Of a stretch of DNA of 64,000 nt, positions 38,316-45,634 are shown piece by piece; positions within the stretch are counted from its first letter, which is position 1; every line of letters begins with the position of its first letter. The stretch lies in NCBI GenBank assembly GCA_947465395.1, contig CANIAL010000012.1:1-64000 (forward strand), written 5' to 3'. This DNA comes from Alphaproteobacteria bacterium (lineage in GTDB: Bacteria; Pseudomonadota; Alphaproteobacteria; Micropepsales; Micropepsaceae). The notes under the pieces were generated by a model, which saw only the letters and a list, made by a program, of their open reading frames with translations, searched no databases and was not told where the DNA came from. Both the position numbers and the translations under genes were made by a program.

Positions 38316-39244
38316 AAAGCGACGCGCTTGTTGTCAGCATCGGTCTTTCGGTGGCCATCGTTTCGGTGGAAGGCGAGCGGCCATCGGTGCTGGTGGTGGG
38401 CGAGGAATCCCTGCCCTTCGGCCCCTTCGATCCGGCGGCGCACCGCACCATGGAAGGCGGGCTTCGCAAATGGGTGGGCGAACAGACCGGCGCCGAGCTG
38501 GGCTATGCCGAACAGCTTTACACCTTTGGTGACCGTGGCCGGCATTTGCCGCCCGGTGCGGATGCCCGCGTGGTGTCGGTGGGTTACCTGGCGCTGGCGC
38601 GGCAAAGCCTGGCGGCGGCGGATGCGCGCTGGCAGGACTGGTACCGCTATTTTCCCTGGGAAGACTGGCGCACCGAAAAGCCCGCCATGATTGATCGCGT
38701 CATCCTGCCCGCGCTGCGCGCCTTTGTGAAAGCAGCGCCCGATGCCGGCACGCAGCGCCTGCGCCGTGACCGCATGCATTTGTCCTTTGCATCCGGGACC
38801 TCACGCTGGGACGAGGAACGCGTGCTGGAACGCTACGAGCTTTTGTATGAAGCCGGGCTGGTGGCGGAATCGCGCCGCGATGCGGGCCTGAAACCGGATG
38901 CCAAATTGGCCGCGCTGGGCACGCCCATGGGCTTTGATCACCGGCGCATATTGGCCACGGCCATCGCCCGCCTGCGCGGCAAGATGAAATACCGCCCGGT
39001 GGTGTTTGAATTGATGCCGCCCTTTTTCACGCTGCTGGAATTGCAGCGCACGGTGGAGGCTGTCTCCGGCATCCGCCTGCACAAGCAGAATTTCCGCCGC
39101 CTGGTGGGTGAACAGGGACTGGTGGAAGGCACGGGCCGTTTCGCCGACACGGTCCGCGGCCGCCCGGCGGAACTGTTCCGCTTCCGGCCGGATGTTTTGC
39201 TGGAACGTCCCGCGCCAGGCCTTCGCGTGACAGCAAAAAGGTAG
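38312..39244 (+). CDS. nadQ: NrtR/NadQ-type NAD biosynthesis regulator (degenerate Nudix plus winged helix)
   Basis: 310 residues. The N-terminal half is Nudix-like (VLVVGEESLPFGPFDP; box relic LRKWVGEQTGAELGY). The acidic catalytic residues of the Nudix box (REUxEE) are largely missing, so it should bind rather than hydrolyse a nucleotide. The C-terminal half has winged-helix features (RPVVFELMPPFFTLLELQRT, HKQNFRRLVGEQGLVEG). This is the COG4111 architecture associated with control of nadABC. nadABC begins 2 kb downstream with two matching palindromes. Target and ligand are inferred. Confidence 0.78.
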   Translation: MKSDALVVSIGLSVAIVSVEGERPSVLVVGEESLPFGPFDPAAHRTMEGGLRKWVGEQTGAELGYAEQLYTFGDRGRHLPPGADARVVSVGYLALARQSLAAADARWQDWYRYFPWEDWRTEKPAMIDRVILPALRAFVKAAPDAGTQRLRRDRMHLSFASGTSRWDEERVLERYELLYEAGLVAESRRDAGLKPDAKLAALGTPMGFDHRRILATAIARLRGKMKYRPVVFELMPPFFTLLELQRTVEAVSGIRLHKQNFRRLVGEQGLVEGTGRFADTVRGRPAELFRFRPDVLLERPAPGLRVTAKR

Positions 39245-39712
39245 GGACAAGCAGTGGACATGTTGCGATCTTTCGCAACGTTTTCAACGCCGCGCGCGGG
39301 ATAGCGCGGGGATATCTCAGACCCCCTCTTTTCCTTTGCAAAATCGCGTCTAGATTCCCCATGCCTGTTTTGTGCGGGGACGTTCCGGAACGCCCGAAAT
39401 GTGAAACAGGACGGCGTGTGACGGCGTGCGGCCTAACGTACCGCGCGGCTTCACGGGTCGCTTCTTGAATCCCTGGAGGGATCGCGGGGACGCACCCTTT
39501 CCTGTCCAGGCATGGGACGACCATGGGCGTGACACGCATTGTTGGATGTCACGCTGGCGGAGCTTGAAGCAGGCCGAAAATCGCCGGGCGTGGAAAGGCC
39601 GGAAGGCTCTTGCAGGTTTGCGAAAGCAAGCCGCCGCTCTGAAAAGGAGCGGACGAAACACATTGGCCGCCTCACCCGGCCACCACGCCGCCCCCGCGCC
39701 TTTTTCGGGCCG
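39245..39712. other. 468-base non-coding stretch with inverted repeats
   Basis: I find no credible gene here. Structures include a palindrome CGTTCCGGAACG (39381-39392), a hairpin GCGTGACA/TGTCACGC (39527-39534 and 39547-39554), and a GTTGCGA...TCGCAAC hairpin just after the nadQ stop (39262-39279). The short open frames overlap one another and lack ribosome sites. The interval could hold a small RNA or decayed gene; I cannot match it to a named RNA family. Confidence 0.5.
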
Positions 39713-39741
39713 TTGACAGGCTGCGTTTTCCTCTTTATTAA
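39713..39741 (+). promoter_or_regulatory. Strong sigma-70-type promoter of the arsR operon
   Basis: TTGACA (39713-39718), exactly 17 bases, TATTAA (39736-39741). Predicted transcription start near 39748, leaving a leader of about 25 bases with no Shine-Dalgarno sequence before the ATG at 39773. Confidence 0.75.
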
Positions 39742-39768
39742 ACCGAATAGTTATTTAACCTAATGGTT
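39741..39768 (+). promoter_or_regulatory. Candidate ArsR-type operator pair
   Basis: Two similar imperfect palindromes, AACCGAATAGTT (39741-39752) and AACCTAATGGTT (39757-39768), start 16 bases apart. They cover the region from the -10 element to just before the start codon. The position suits autorepression by the ArsR-family protein encoded next. Confidence 0.55.
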
Positions 39769-39772
39769 CCAC

Positions 39773-40114
39773 ATGGATCAACTTTCGCAGCGTTTCCAGG
39801 CTTTGGCCGATCCCACCCGCCGCGCCATCCTGGCCAGGCTGGCGCTGGGCGACCAGTCGGTAAACACGCTGGCTGAACCTTTCGATATGAGCCTGCCCGC
39901 CGTCTCCAAGCATCTGAAGGTTCTGGAACGCGCAGGCCTGATCAGCCGCAGCCGCGACGCGCAATACCGGCCCTGCCGCCTGGAGGCCAAGGCGCTGCAA
40001 AGCGTGGATGGCTGGCTGGAAGATTATCGCCGACTCTGGGAACGCAAGCTGGACCGGCTGGACGATTACCTCGCCAAACTGCAACGCAAACCGAAGAAAG
40101 GAAAATTGAAATGA
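39773..40114 (+). CDS. ArsR-family transcriptional regulator
   Basis: 113 residues, winged helix: FQALADPTRRAILARLALGD at the N-terminus and recognition helix MSLPAVSKHLKVLERAGLIS. No metal-binding Cys cluster, so it is the SRPBCC-associated type rather than an arsenic sensor. It overlaps the following SRPBCC gene by 4 bases; such regulator-plus-AHSA1 operons are usually self-regulated. Confidence 0.9.
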   Translation: MDQLSQRFQALADPTRRAILARLALGDQSVNTLAEPFDMSLPAVSKHLKVLERAGLISRSRDAQYRPCRLEAKALQSVDGWLEDYRRLWERKLDRLDDYLAKLQRKPKKGKLK

Positions 40115-40551
40115 GCGAAAAGACAATCGAGATCACCCGCACACTGGACGCGCCCGCCGAGCTGGTCTTCCGCTGCTGGACGGAAGGCGAACATCTTCTG
40201 CACTGGTGCAGCGCCGGCGATGGCTGGACCACGCCCCATGCCCGCACCGAACCGCGCCTGGGCGGCCGCTTCAATGTCGGCTTTGCCGGTCCCGACGGCA
40301 AAACCGGTTTTGATTTCACCGGCACCTATACCGAGTTCACCCCGCCGACCGCTACGGCCACGGGCTATCTGACCTCTGCCGTTGATGATGGCCGTCCCGT
40401 GCGCGTGGTGTTCGAGCCCAAAGGCAGCAAGACCTTCGTCACCATCCACCTGCCGCTGGAGCCGACCCACAGCGAAGAACAGCAGCGCCATGGCTGGACC
40501 GCCATGCTGGCGAACCTGGAACGCTATATCGAGACAAGGAAAGCAGCATGA
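40111..40551 (+). CDS. SRPBCC (AHSA1-like) protein 1
   Basis: 146 residues. Typical N-terminus TIEITRTLDAPAELVFRCWT, the GGRFNVGFAGPDGKTGFDFT strand pair, and C-terminal helix GWTAMLANLERYIE. START-like beta-barrel fold that binds hydrophobic ligands or assists folding. No catalytic residues evident. Overlaps its neighbours on both sides, so translation is coupled. Confidence 0.87.
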   Translation: MSEKTIEITRTLDAPAELVFRCWTEGEHLLHWCSAGDGWTTPHARTEPRLGGRFNVGFAGPDGKTGFDFTGTYTEFTPPTATATGYLTSAVDDGRPVRVVFEPKGSKTFVTIHLPLEPTHSEEQQRHGWTAMLANLERYIETRKAA

Positions 40552-41024
40552 GCACGGAAACTTTCGGAACACGCAGCCTCACCATCACCCGCCACATCAA
40601 GGCGCCCCGCGATCTTGTCTGGAAGGCCTGGACCGATCCGGAAATGATCAGGCAATGGTTCGGCCCCACCGGCTTCACCATTCCCTATGCGCGGGGCGAG
40701 ATAAAGGTCGGCGGCCGCCTCGACATGGCCATGCATGGCCCCAAGGGCACGCCCTTTGACGTGGACATGCCCATGTACATGCAGTTCCGCGAAATCGTGC
40801 CGGGCAAGAAACTGGTGTTTGAAAGCGCGCCCCTGGGACCGGGCGGCAAAAAGATGCTGGACAGCCTTACCACCGTCACCTTCGCGGACGAAGACGGCGG
40901 CACCTTGCTCGAGATGCAGACCACCGCCACCGCCCTGGTGCCGGAAGGCGCTGGCATGCTGCAGGGCATGGAACAGGGCTGGACCCAGACCCTGGACAAC
41001 CTCACCCGCGTGATGGAGGCGTAG
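40548..41024 (+). CDS. SRPBCC (AHSA1-like) protein 2
   Basis: 158 residues, paralogous to the preceding protein: SLTITRHIKAPRDLVWKAWT, MIRQWFGPTGFTIPYARGEI, GGRLDMAMHGPKG, and a C-terminal GWTQTLDNLTRVME helix. Last gene of the ArsR operon. The two SRPBCC proteins may act together; the ligand is unknown. Confidence 0.87.
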   Translation: MSTETFGTRSLTITRHIKAPRDLVWKAWTDPEMIRQWFGPTGFTIPYARGEIKVGGRLDMAMHGPKGTPFDVDMPMYMQFREIVPGKKLVFESAPLGPGGKKMLDSLTTVTFADEDGGTLLEMQTTATALVPEGAGMLQGMEQGWTQTLDNLTRVMEA

Positions 41025-41068
41025 AATCGGCAGCCTCAATGCGTCTCGACGCGCACCCCGGCTTTCTT

Positions 41069-41097
41069 CCCCCGCAATGCGAAGCATTTGGCGGGGG
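41069..41097. repeat. Dispersed GC-rich palindrome, exact inverted copy
   Basis: 29-base hairpin with outer arms CCCCCGC and GCGGGGG, the exact reverse complement of 29496-29524. The flank ACGGATGGGGG at 41152-41162 is the reverse complement of the flank beginning the sdhA-downstream copy. It lies between the SRPBCC operon and nadA. Confidence 0.8.
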
Positions 41098-41175
41098 AAG
41101 GTGGCGCAGCGAGCTGTCCGCAGTGGCATAGCCGCGCGGACGCGAGCTGTGACGGATGGGGGCAAATAAGCCCTC

Positions 41176-41206
41176 TTGACCCCCTTATGCTCAGGAGTAG
41201 CATAAT
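41176..41206 (+). promoter_or_regulatory. Probable nadABC promoter with overlapping palindrome
   Basis: TTGACC (41176-41181) with CATAAT (41201-41206) at 19 bases or TAGCAT (41198-41203) at 16 bases. A palindrome TTATGCT...AGCATAA (41185-41205) fills the space between the two elements, a classic repressor position. Confidence 0.55.
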
Positions 41207-41247
41207 CCCCTGCCCCCGGCTCTTGCAGGCCGGGTTTTTCGGACCAT

Positions 41248-41272
41248 ATTTATACTCGAAATGAGTATAAAT
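41248..41272 (+). promoter_or_regulatory. Candidate NadQ operator in the nadA leader
   Basis: Perfect 10-bp inverted repeat ATTTATACTC (41248-41257) / GAGTATAAAT (41263-41272) with spacer GAAAT, 17 bases before the nadA ATG. It shares the TTAT(A/G)CTC...A(T/G)(A/C)(T/A)TAA pattern and 21-base core length with the palindrome at 41185-41205. It would lie downstream of transcription start, suiting a roadblock or cooperative loop. Confidence 0.7.
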
Positions 41273-41289
41273 CGGGACAGGAGAGGCTG

Positions 41290-42300
41290 ATGGGTTTGGA
41301 ACTGGCCTATACCAGCGAAGTGGCGCGGGCGACCGCGCCGCTTTACGCCAGGGTTGCCGCCGTCATTCCCGAGATTGAATGGCCGGTGCATGCGCCGCTG
41401 ATCGCCGAAATCAATCGGCTGAAGCGGGAGCGCGATGCCGTGATCCTGGGCCACAATTACATGACCCCGGAAATCTTCCATTGCGTGAGCGATTTCGTGG
41501 GCGACAGCCTGGCGCTGGCCCGCGAAGCCGCACGCACGGATGCATCCGTGATCGTGCAGGCGGGCGTGCATTTCATGGCGGAGACATCGAAAATCCTCTC
41601 GCCCCAGAAAATCGTCCTGATCCCGGACGCCAAGGCGGGCTGTTCGCTGGCTGCCTCCATCACCGGGGCCGATGTGCGGCTCTTGCGCCAGTCCCATCCC
41701 GGCTTGCCGGTGGTGACCTATGTCAACACCTCCGCCGAAGTGAAGGCGGAAAGCGATATCTGCTGCACCTCGGGCAACGCCGTGAAGGTGGTGGAGCGCA
41801 TCGCAAAAGATTTCGGCACCGACACGGTCCTGATGCTGCCCGACCAGTATCTGGCCCGCAATGTCGCGGCACAGACGGGGATCAAGGTGATCACCTGGGA
41901 AGGCGCCTGCGAAGTGCATGAGCGTTTCACGGCCGAGGAAATCCGCGCCTATCGCACGGCGCATCCGGGCGTCACCGTGCTGGCCCATCCCGAATGCCCG
42001 CCCGAAGTGGTGGCGGAGGCGGATTTTTCCGGCTCCACCGCGGGCATGATCAATTATGTCGGCCAGCATCGCCCGGCGCGGGTGGTGATGGTGACGGAAT
42101 GCTCCATGAGCGACAATGTGGCGGTGGAATATCCGGACGTGGAATTCGTGCGGCCCTGCAATCTGTGCCCGCACATGAAGCGCATCACCCTGAAAGGCAT
42201 CCTGCATTCGCTGCAGACCATGACCACCAAGGTGGAACTGGACCCCGTCATGTCGGCCCGCGCCAAGGTTGCCATTGACCGGATGCTGGCCATCACATGA
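41290..42300 (+). CDS. nadA: Quinolinate synthase
   Basis: 336 residues. The [4Fe-4S] Cys ligands lie in [24 protein letters not shown] and [18 protein letters not shown]. Substrate motifs include [13 protein letters not shown] and [18 protein letters not shown]. It condenses iminoaspartate with dihydroxyacetone phosphate. AGGAGAGG precedes the ATG. Its stop overlaps the nadB start (ATGA). Confidence 0.97.
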   Translation: MGLELAYTSEVARATAPLYARVAAVIPEIEWPVHAPLIAEINRLKRERDAVILGHNYMTPEIFHCVSDFVGDSLALAREAARTDASVIVQAGVHFMAETSKILSPQKIVLIPDAKAGCSLAASITGADVRLLRQSHPGLPVVTYVNTSAEVKAESDICCTSGNAVKVVERIAKDFGTDTVLMLPDQYLARNVAAQTGIKVITWEGACEVHERFTAEEIRAYRTAHPGVTVLAHPECPPEVVAEADFSGSTAGMINYVGQHRPARVVMVTECSMSDNVAVEYPDVEFVRPCNLCPHMKRITLKGILHSLQTMTTKVELDPVMSARAKVAIDRMLAIT

Positions 42301-43862
42301 CACGCCAGATTGACAATGTGATCGCGCTGCCGGGCGCGCTGGTGGTGGGCGCGGGCATTGCCGGGCTGTTCACGGCGCTGAAGCTGGCACCCTGCCCTGT
42401 CACGGTGCTGGCGGGTTCGCCTGCGGGCGCTTCCGGCTCCAGCGCCTGGGCGCAGGGCGGCATCGCCGCCGCCATGGGCGCAGGCGACAGTTGGCAGGAC
42501 CATGCCGCCGACACGATGGCGGCGGGCGCGGGGCTTTGCGATCCGGCCATGGTGGCGATGGTGGCGCAGGAAGCCCCTGCCCGTATCGCCGACCTGGTGG
42601 CGATGGGCGCCCCCTTTGACCGCGACGGCTGCGGTGCGCTGGCGCTGGGCCGGGAAGCGGCGCATGGCAGGTCGCGCATCGTGCATGTCAGCGGCGACCG
42701 GGCGGGCGCGGAAATCTCCCGCACCCTGGCCGCAAAGGCCCGCGCCACGTCCTCCATCCAGATCGTGGAAGGCTTTCGCGGCCTCGAACTGGCCATGGAA
42801 GATGGCAGGGTCGCGGGCCTCTTCGCGCGCAATGGCGATGGCGGGCTGGTGCTGTTCCGCACGCCGCAGGTGATTTTCGCAACGGGCGGCTTGTCGGCGC
42901 TTTACGCCGTCACCACCAACCCCCTGGAAGCACGCGGCGAAGGCTTGGGCATGGCGGCGCGGGCGGGCGCGGTGATCGGCGATGCCGAATTCGTGCAGTT
43001 TCACCCCACGGCCATGGCCATTGGCCGCGATCCGGCGCCCCTGGCGACAGAGGCGCTGCGCGGCGAAGGCGCCTTGCTGGTCAATGAACTGGGCCAACGC
43101 ATCATGGACGGCGTGCATGACGCGGGCGAGATGGCGCCCCGCGACGTGGTGGCCCGCGCGTTGCACCGCCAGATCGCAGCCGGGCACAAGGTTTTCCTGG
43201 ATTGCTGCGCGGCAATCGGCGCCGCGTTCGAGACGCGCTTTCCCACCGTGTATGCGGCCTGCCGCTCGGCGGGCATTGATCCGGCGACGCAGCCCATTCC
43301 GGTTGCCCCTGCCGCGCATTACCACATGGGCGGCATCGCCACGGATGCCCATGGCCGCTCCAGCCTGTCCGGCCTCTGGGCGCTGGGGGAAGTGGCCTCC
43401 ACCGGCCTGCATGGCGCGAACCGGCTGGCTTCCAATTCCCTTTTGGAAGGGATCGTCTTTGGCGCGCGGGTGGCGGACGACATCAAGGGCCAGGCGCGGG
43501 CGCGCAGCATTCTGCCCGCCGCCCCGCCCATGCTTGCCTCCGCGCCCATCACCAGCGCCCCGCATGTGCTGCGCGACGTGATGAGCCGCCATCTGGGAAT
43601 GGAGCGGGACGAAGCCGGCATGCGCGAAGCCTTGACGGTGATCGGGCGCTTGGAACGGGCGGGCCATGACCCGGTCATGCTCAACATGCTGGCGGCGGCG
43701 CGACTGGTGACGGCGGCGGCTCTGGCGCGCCGGGAATCACGTGGCAGCCATTGGCGCAGCGATTTTCCTTCAACCGCGGCGCAAGGCGAACGCAGCTTCC
43801 TCACCTTGGCTGACGCCATGGATAACAGCGATGTGGCGCCGGCGCGCGCGGCGCGGGCATGA
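42297..43862 (+). CDS. nadB: L-aspartate oxidase
   Basis: 521 residues. N-terminal FAD motif [75 protein letters not shown] and [17 protein letters not shown]. It oxidises aspartate to iminoaspartate for NadA. It shares the fumarate-reductase flavoprotein fold with SdhA, but the context and AQGG/HYHMGG blocks favour NadB. Overlaps nadC. Confidence 0.96.
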   Translation: MTRQIDNVIALPGALVVGAGIAGLFTALKLAPCPVTVLAGSPAGASGSSAWAQGGIAAAMGAGDSWQDHAADTMAAGAGLCDPAMVAMVAQEAPARIADLVAMGAPFDRDGCGALALGREAAHGRSRIVHVSGDRAGAEISRTLAAKARATSSIQIVEGFRGLELAMEDGRVAGLFARNGDGGLVLFRTPQVIFATGGLSALYAVTTNPLEARGEGLGMAARAGAVIGDAEFVQFHPTAMAIGRDPAPLATEALRGEGALLVNELGQRIMDGVHDAGEMAPRDVVARALHRQIAAGHKVFLDCCAAIGAAFETRFPTVYAACRSAGIDPATQPIPVAPAAHYHMGGIATDAHGRSSLSGLWALGEVASTGLHGANRLASNSLLEGIVFGARVADDIKGQARARSILPAAPPMLASAPITSAPHVLRDVMSRHLGMERDEAGMREALTVIGRLERAGHDPVMLNMLAAARLVTAAALARRESRGSHWRSDFPSTAAQGERSFLTLADAMDNSDVAPARAARA

Positions 43863-44719
43863 TGTTGGCGCTGGATTTCACGCGCCCGCCGCCACAGCAT
43901 CTGGTTGACCAGGCTGTGCGCGCCGCCCTGGCGGAAGATTTGGGCCAGGCTGGCGACGTCACCAGCCAGTTGACCGTGTCCCCCGAGGCAACGGCGCGCG
44001 CACGATTGGTGGCCCGCCAGCCCGGCACCCTGGCAGGTCTGGTACTGGCCGAAGCCGCCTTCCGCCTGCTGGATGCGAATATCGTGTTCAAGCCAGAGCG
44101 CGCCGACGGCAACACGGTGGCAGCAGGTGATATCATCGCGACAGTCGAGGGCAATGCCCGCGCCATTCTGGCGGCAGAACGCACGGCTTTGAATTTTCTC
44201 GGGCACCTGTCCGGCGTGGCCAGCGCCACCGCCGCCCTGGTGGCCGCCGTGGCCGGAACAAAGGCGCGCATCACCTGCACCCGCAAGACCCTCCCCGGCC
44301 TCCGGGCCTTCCAGAAATATGCCGTGCGCTGCGGCGGCGGCTTCAACCACCGTTTTGGGCTGGATGACGCCATCCTGATCAAGGACAATCATATCGCCGC
44401 GGCAGGCGGCGTTGCGGCGGCGCTGCAAAAGGCGCGTAGCGGCGCCAGTCACATGATGAAGGTGGAGATCGAGGTGGACACGTTGGTCCAGCTTGAGGAA
44501 GCCCTGTCAGCGCGCGCCGATATCATCTTGCTGGACAATATGGATTTGGACACCTTGACCCGCGCCGTCACCATCACAAAAGGCCGCGCCATTCTGGAAG
44601 CATCCGGCAATGTGAGTTTGAAGACCGTCGGCGCCATCGCCGGCACGGGTGTGGACATGATCAGCTCTGGCGCGCTTACGCACAGCGCCACGAACCTGGA
44701 TATCGGCCTGGATTTTTAG
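43859..44719 (+). CDS. nadC: Nicotinate-nucleotide diphosphorylase (carboxylating)
   Basis: 286 residues; ATG at 43859 or 43862, both within the overlap with nadB. Motifs: [55 protein letters not shown] (quinolinate-binding Arg/Lys), [13 protein letters not shown] and LLDNMD. It converts quinolinate and PRPP to nicotinate mononucleotide. Ends the operon and overlaps the stop of a convergent gene by 3 bases. Confidence 0.96.
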   Translation: MMLALDFTRPPPQHLVDQAVRAALAEDLGQAGDVTSQLTVSPEATARARLVARQPGTLAGLVLAEAAFRLLDANIVFKPERADGNTVAAGDIIATVEGNARAILAAERTALNFLGHLSGVASATAALVAAVAGTKARITCTRKTLPGLRAFQKYAVRCGGGFNHRFGLDDAILIKDNHIAAAGGVAAALQKARSGASHMMKVEIEVDTLVQLEEALSARADIILLDNMDLDTLTRAVTITKGRAILEASGNVSLKTVGAIAGTGVDMISSGALTHSATNLDIGLDF

Positions 44720-45339
44720 CTGGAGCGCAGGCGCGACTGGCCACGATAGAAAATGTGGTTGCCGATCTGGGTTGTCTTTTCCAGTGTGGGCGCCCAGATG
44801 GGGCTAACCGACGCCGCGTGATAATTGGTGGCGCCGCCAGTGGCGTTCTTGCGCCAGGCCTGATCGGTCAGGATCTGGGCCGCAAGCTGCTCCGCCTCGC
44901 GCCAGGCGTCCGTTTCCTTGGCCCGCGCCAGGTCACCGTTGCAGGTGAAAGAGAATTGGCAGCCCGGACGGCTGGCGCCTTCATAGACCACGGCGCAAAT
45001 CGAATGGCCGTAATTGCCGTTGTTCATGCGGTGAAAAATAACTTCCGCCACCGCCTTCTGGCCGCTGGCGCCTTCGCCGCGGGCTTCGTAATACAGTACT
45101 TCTGTCAGGCAGCGATGCTCGGCCAGAAGTTGGTTGGCGACCGAGTCACCACCCGTCTTGATGCCGTCAATCACCGTCACGGCCGGCGCCTTGACCACTT
45201 GCACCACCGCTTTGTCCGTGTGCGGATGGTAGGTCAGGCTGGCGCCCAGGGCGGCGCTGGCAGTGGCCAGAACAATGGCCAGCGCGACAAACAGCGCACT
45301 GTCTGAACGCGATAACGCGTCGTTGGATTTCTTGCTCAT
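44716..45339 (-). CDS. SleB-type cell-wall hydrolase
   Basis: 207 residues with an uncleaved or cleavable hydrophobic N-terminus ([20 protein letters not shown]). The Hydrolase_2 domain is clear: [20 protein letters not shown] with the catalytic Glu near residue 86, [20 protein letters not shown], and [20 protein letters not shown]. It probably acts as a peptidoglycan hydrolase in the periplasm. No Shine-Dalgarno sequence is obvious. Confidence 0.87.
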   Translation of the reverse strand: MSKKSNDALSRSDSALFVALAIVLATASAALGASLTYHPHTDKAVVQVVKAPAVTVIDGIKTGGDSVANQLLAEHRCLTEVLYYEARGEGASGQKAVAEVIFHRMNNGNYGHSICAVVYEGASRPGCQFSFTCNGDLARAKETDAWREAEQLAAQILTDQAWRKNATGGATNYHAASVSPIWAPTLEKTTQIGNHIFYRGQSRLRSS

Positions 45340-45634
45340 TTTAAAATTCGACTCTTTTCGGCTTCAGGTTTCGCTTGGTCTAACTGGCTTCGTCTATTTC
45401 GCGTCCGCGCCCCTTGCTGCCTTTTGGCATTGCAATCCGCATTGGCTATTTCGATTACGCTGTTTCGATTTTGCTACGTCCCTCAAAAATTCCGAATGGT
45501 CCCCAAGCCCCAACGAGGGCAGCGGGGGTTTGCCCCACTCGAACCCGAATCGTCAAATGAAAATTTCACACCGCTGACATGTTGTCGCGGTTGACGCCTG
45601 AAAAACCAAGCATTTACGGGCTTTTGTTCCGCTT
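45340..45634. other. Intergenic region between ppdK and the cell-wall hydrolase gene
   Basis: 295 bases without a supported gene. Inverted arms GCCTGAAA (45596-45603) and TTTCAGGC (45633-45640) enclose a 29-base loop and are followed by six T on the plus strand. The arms reach into the ppdK stop, so it is a doubtful terminator for ppdK itself. The remainder, AT-richer than its surroundings, presumably holds the hydrolase promoter. Confidence 0.4.

Noticed and set aside
39245-39712. tmRNA, RNase P RNA or SRP RNA
   Set aside because: I looked for the tmRNA tag and T-arm, the RNase P conserved core and the SRP tetraloop hairpin and found none.
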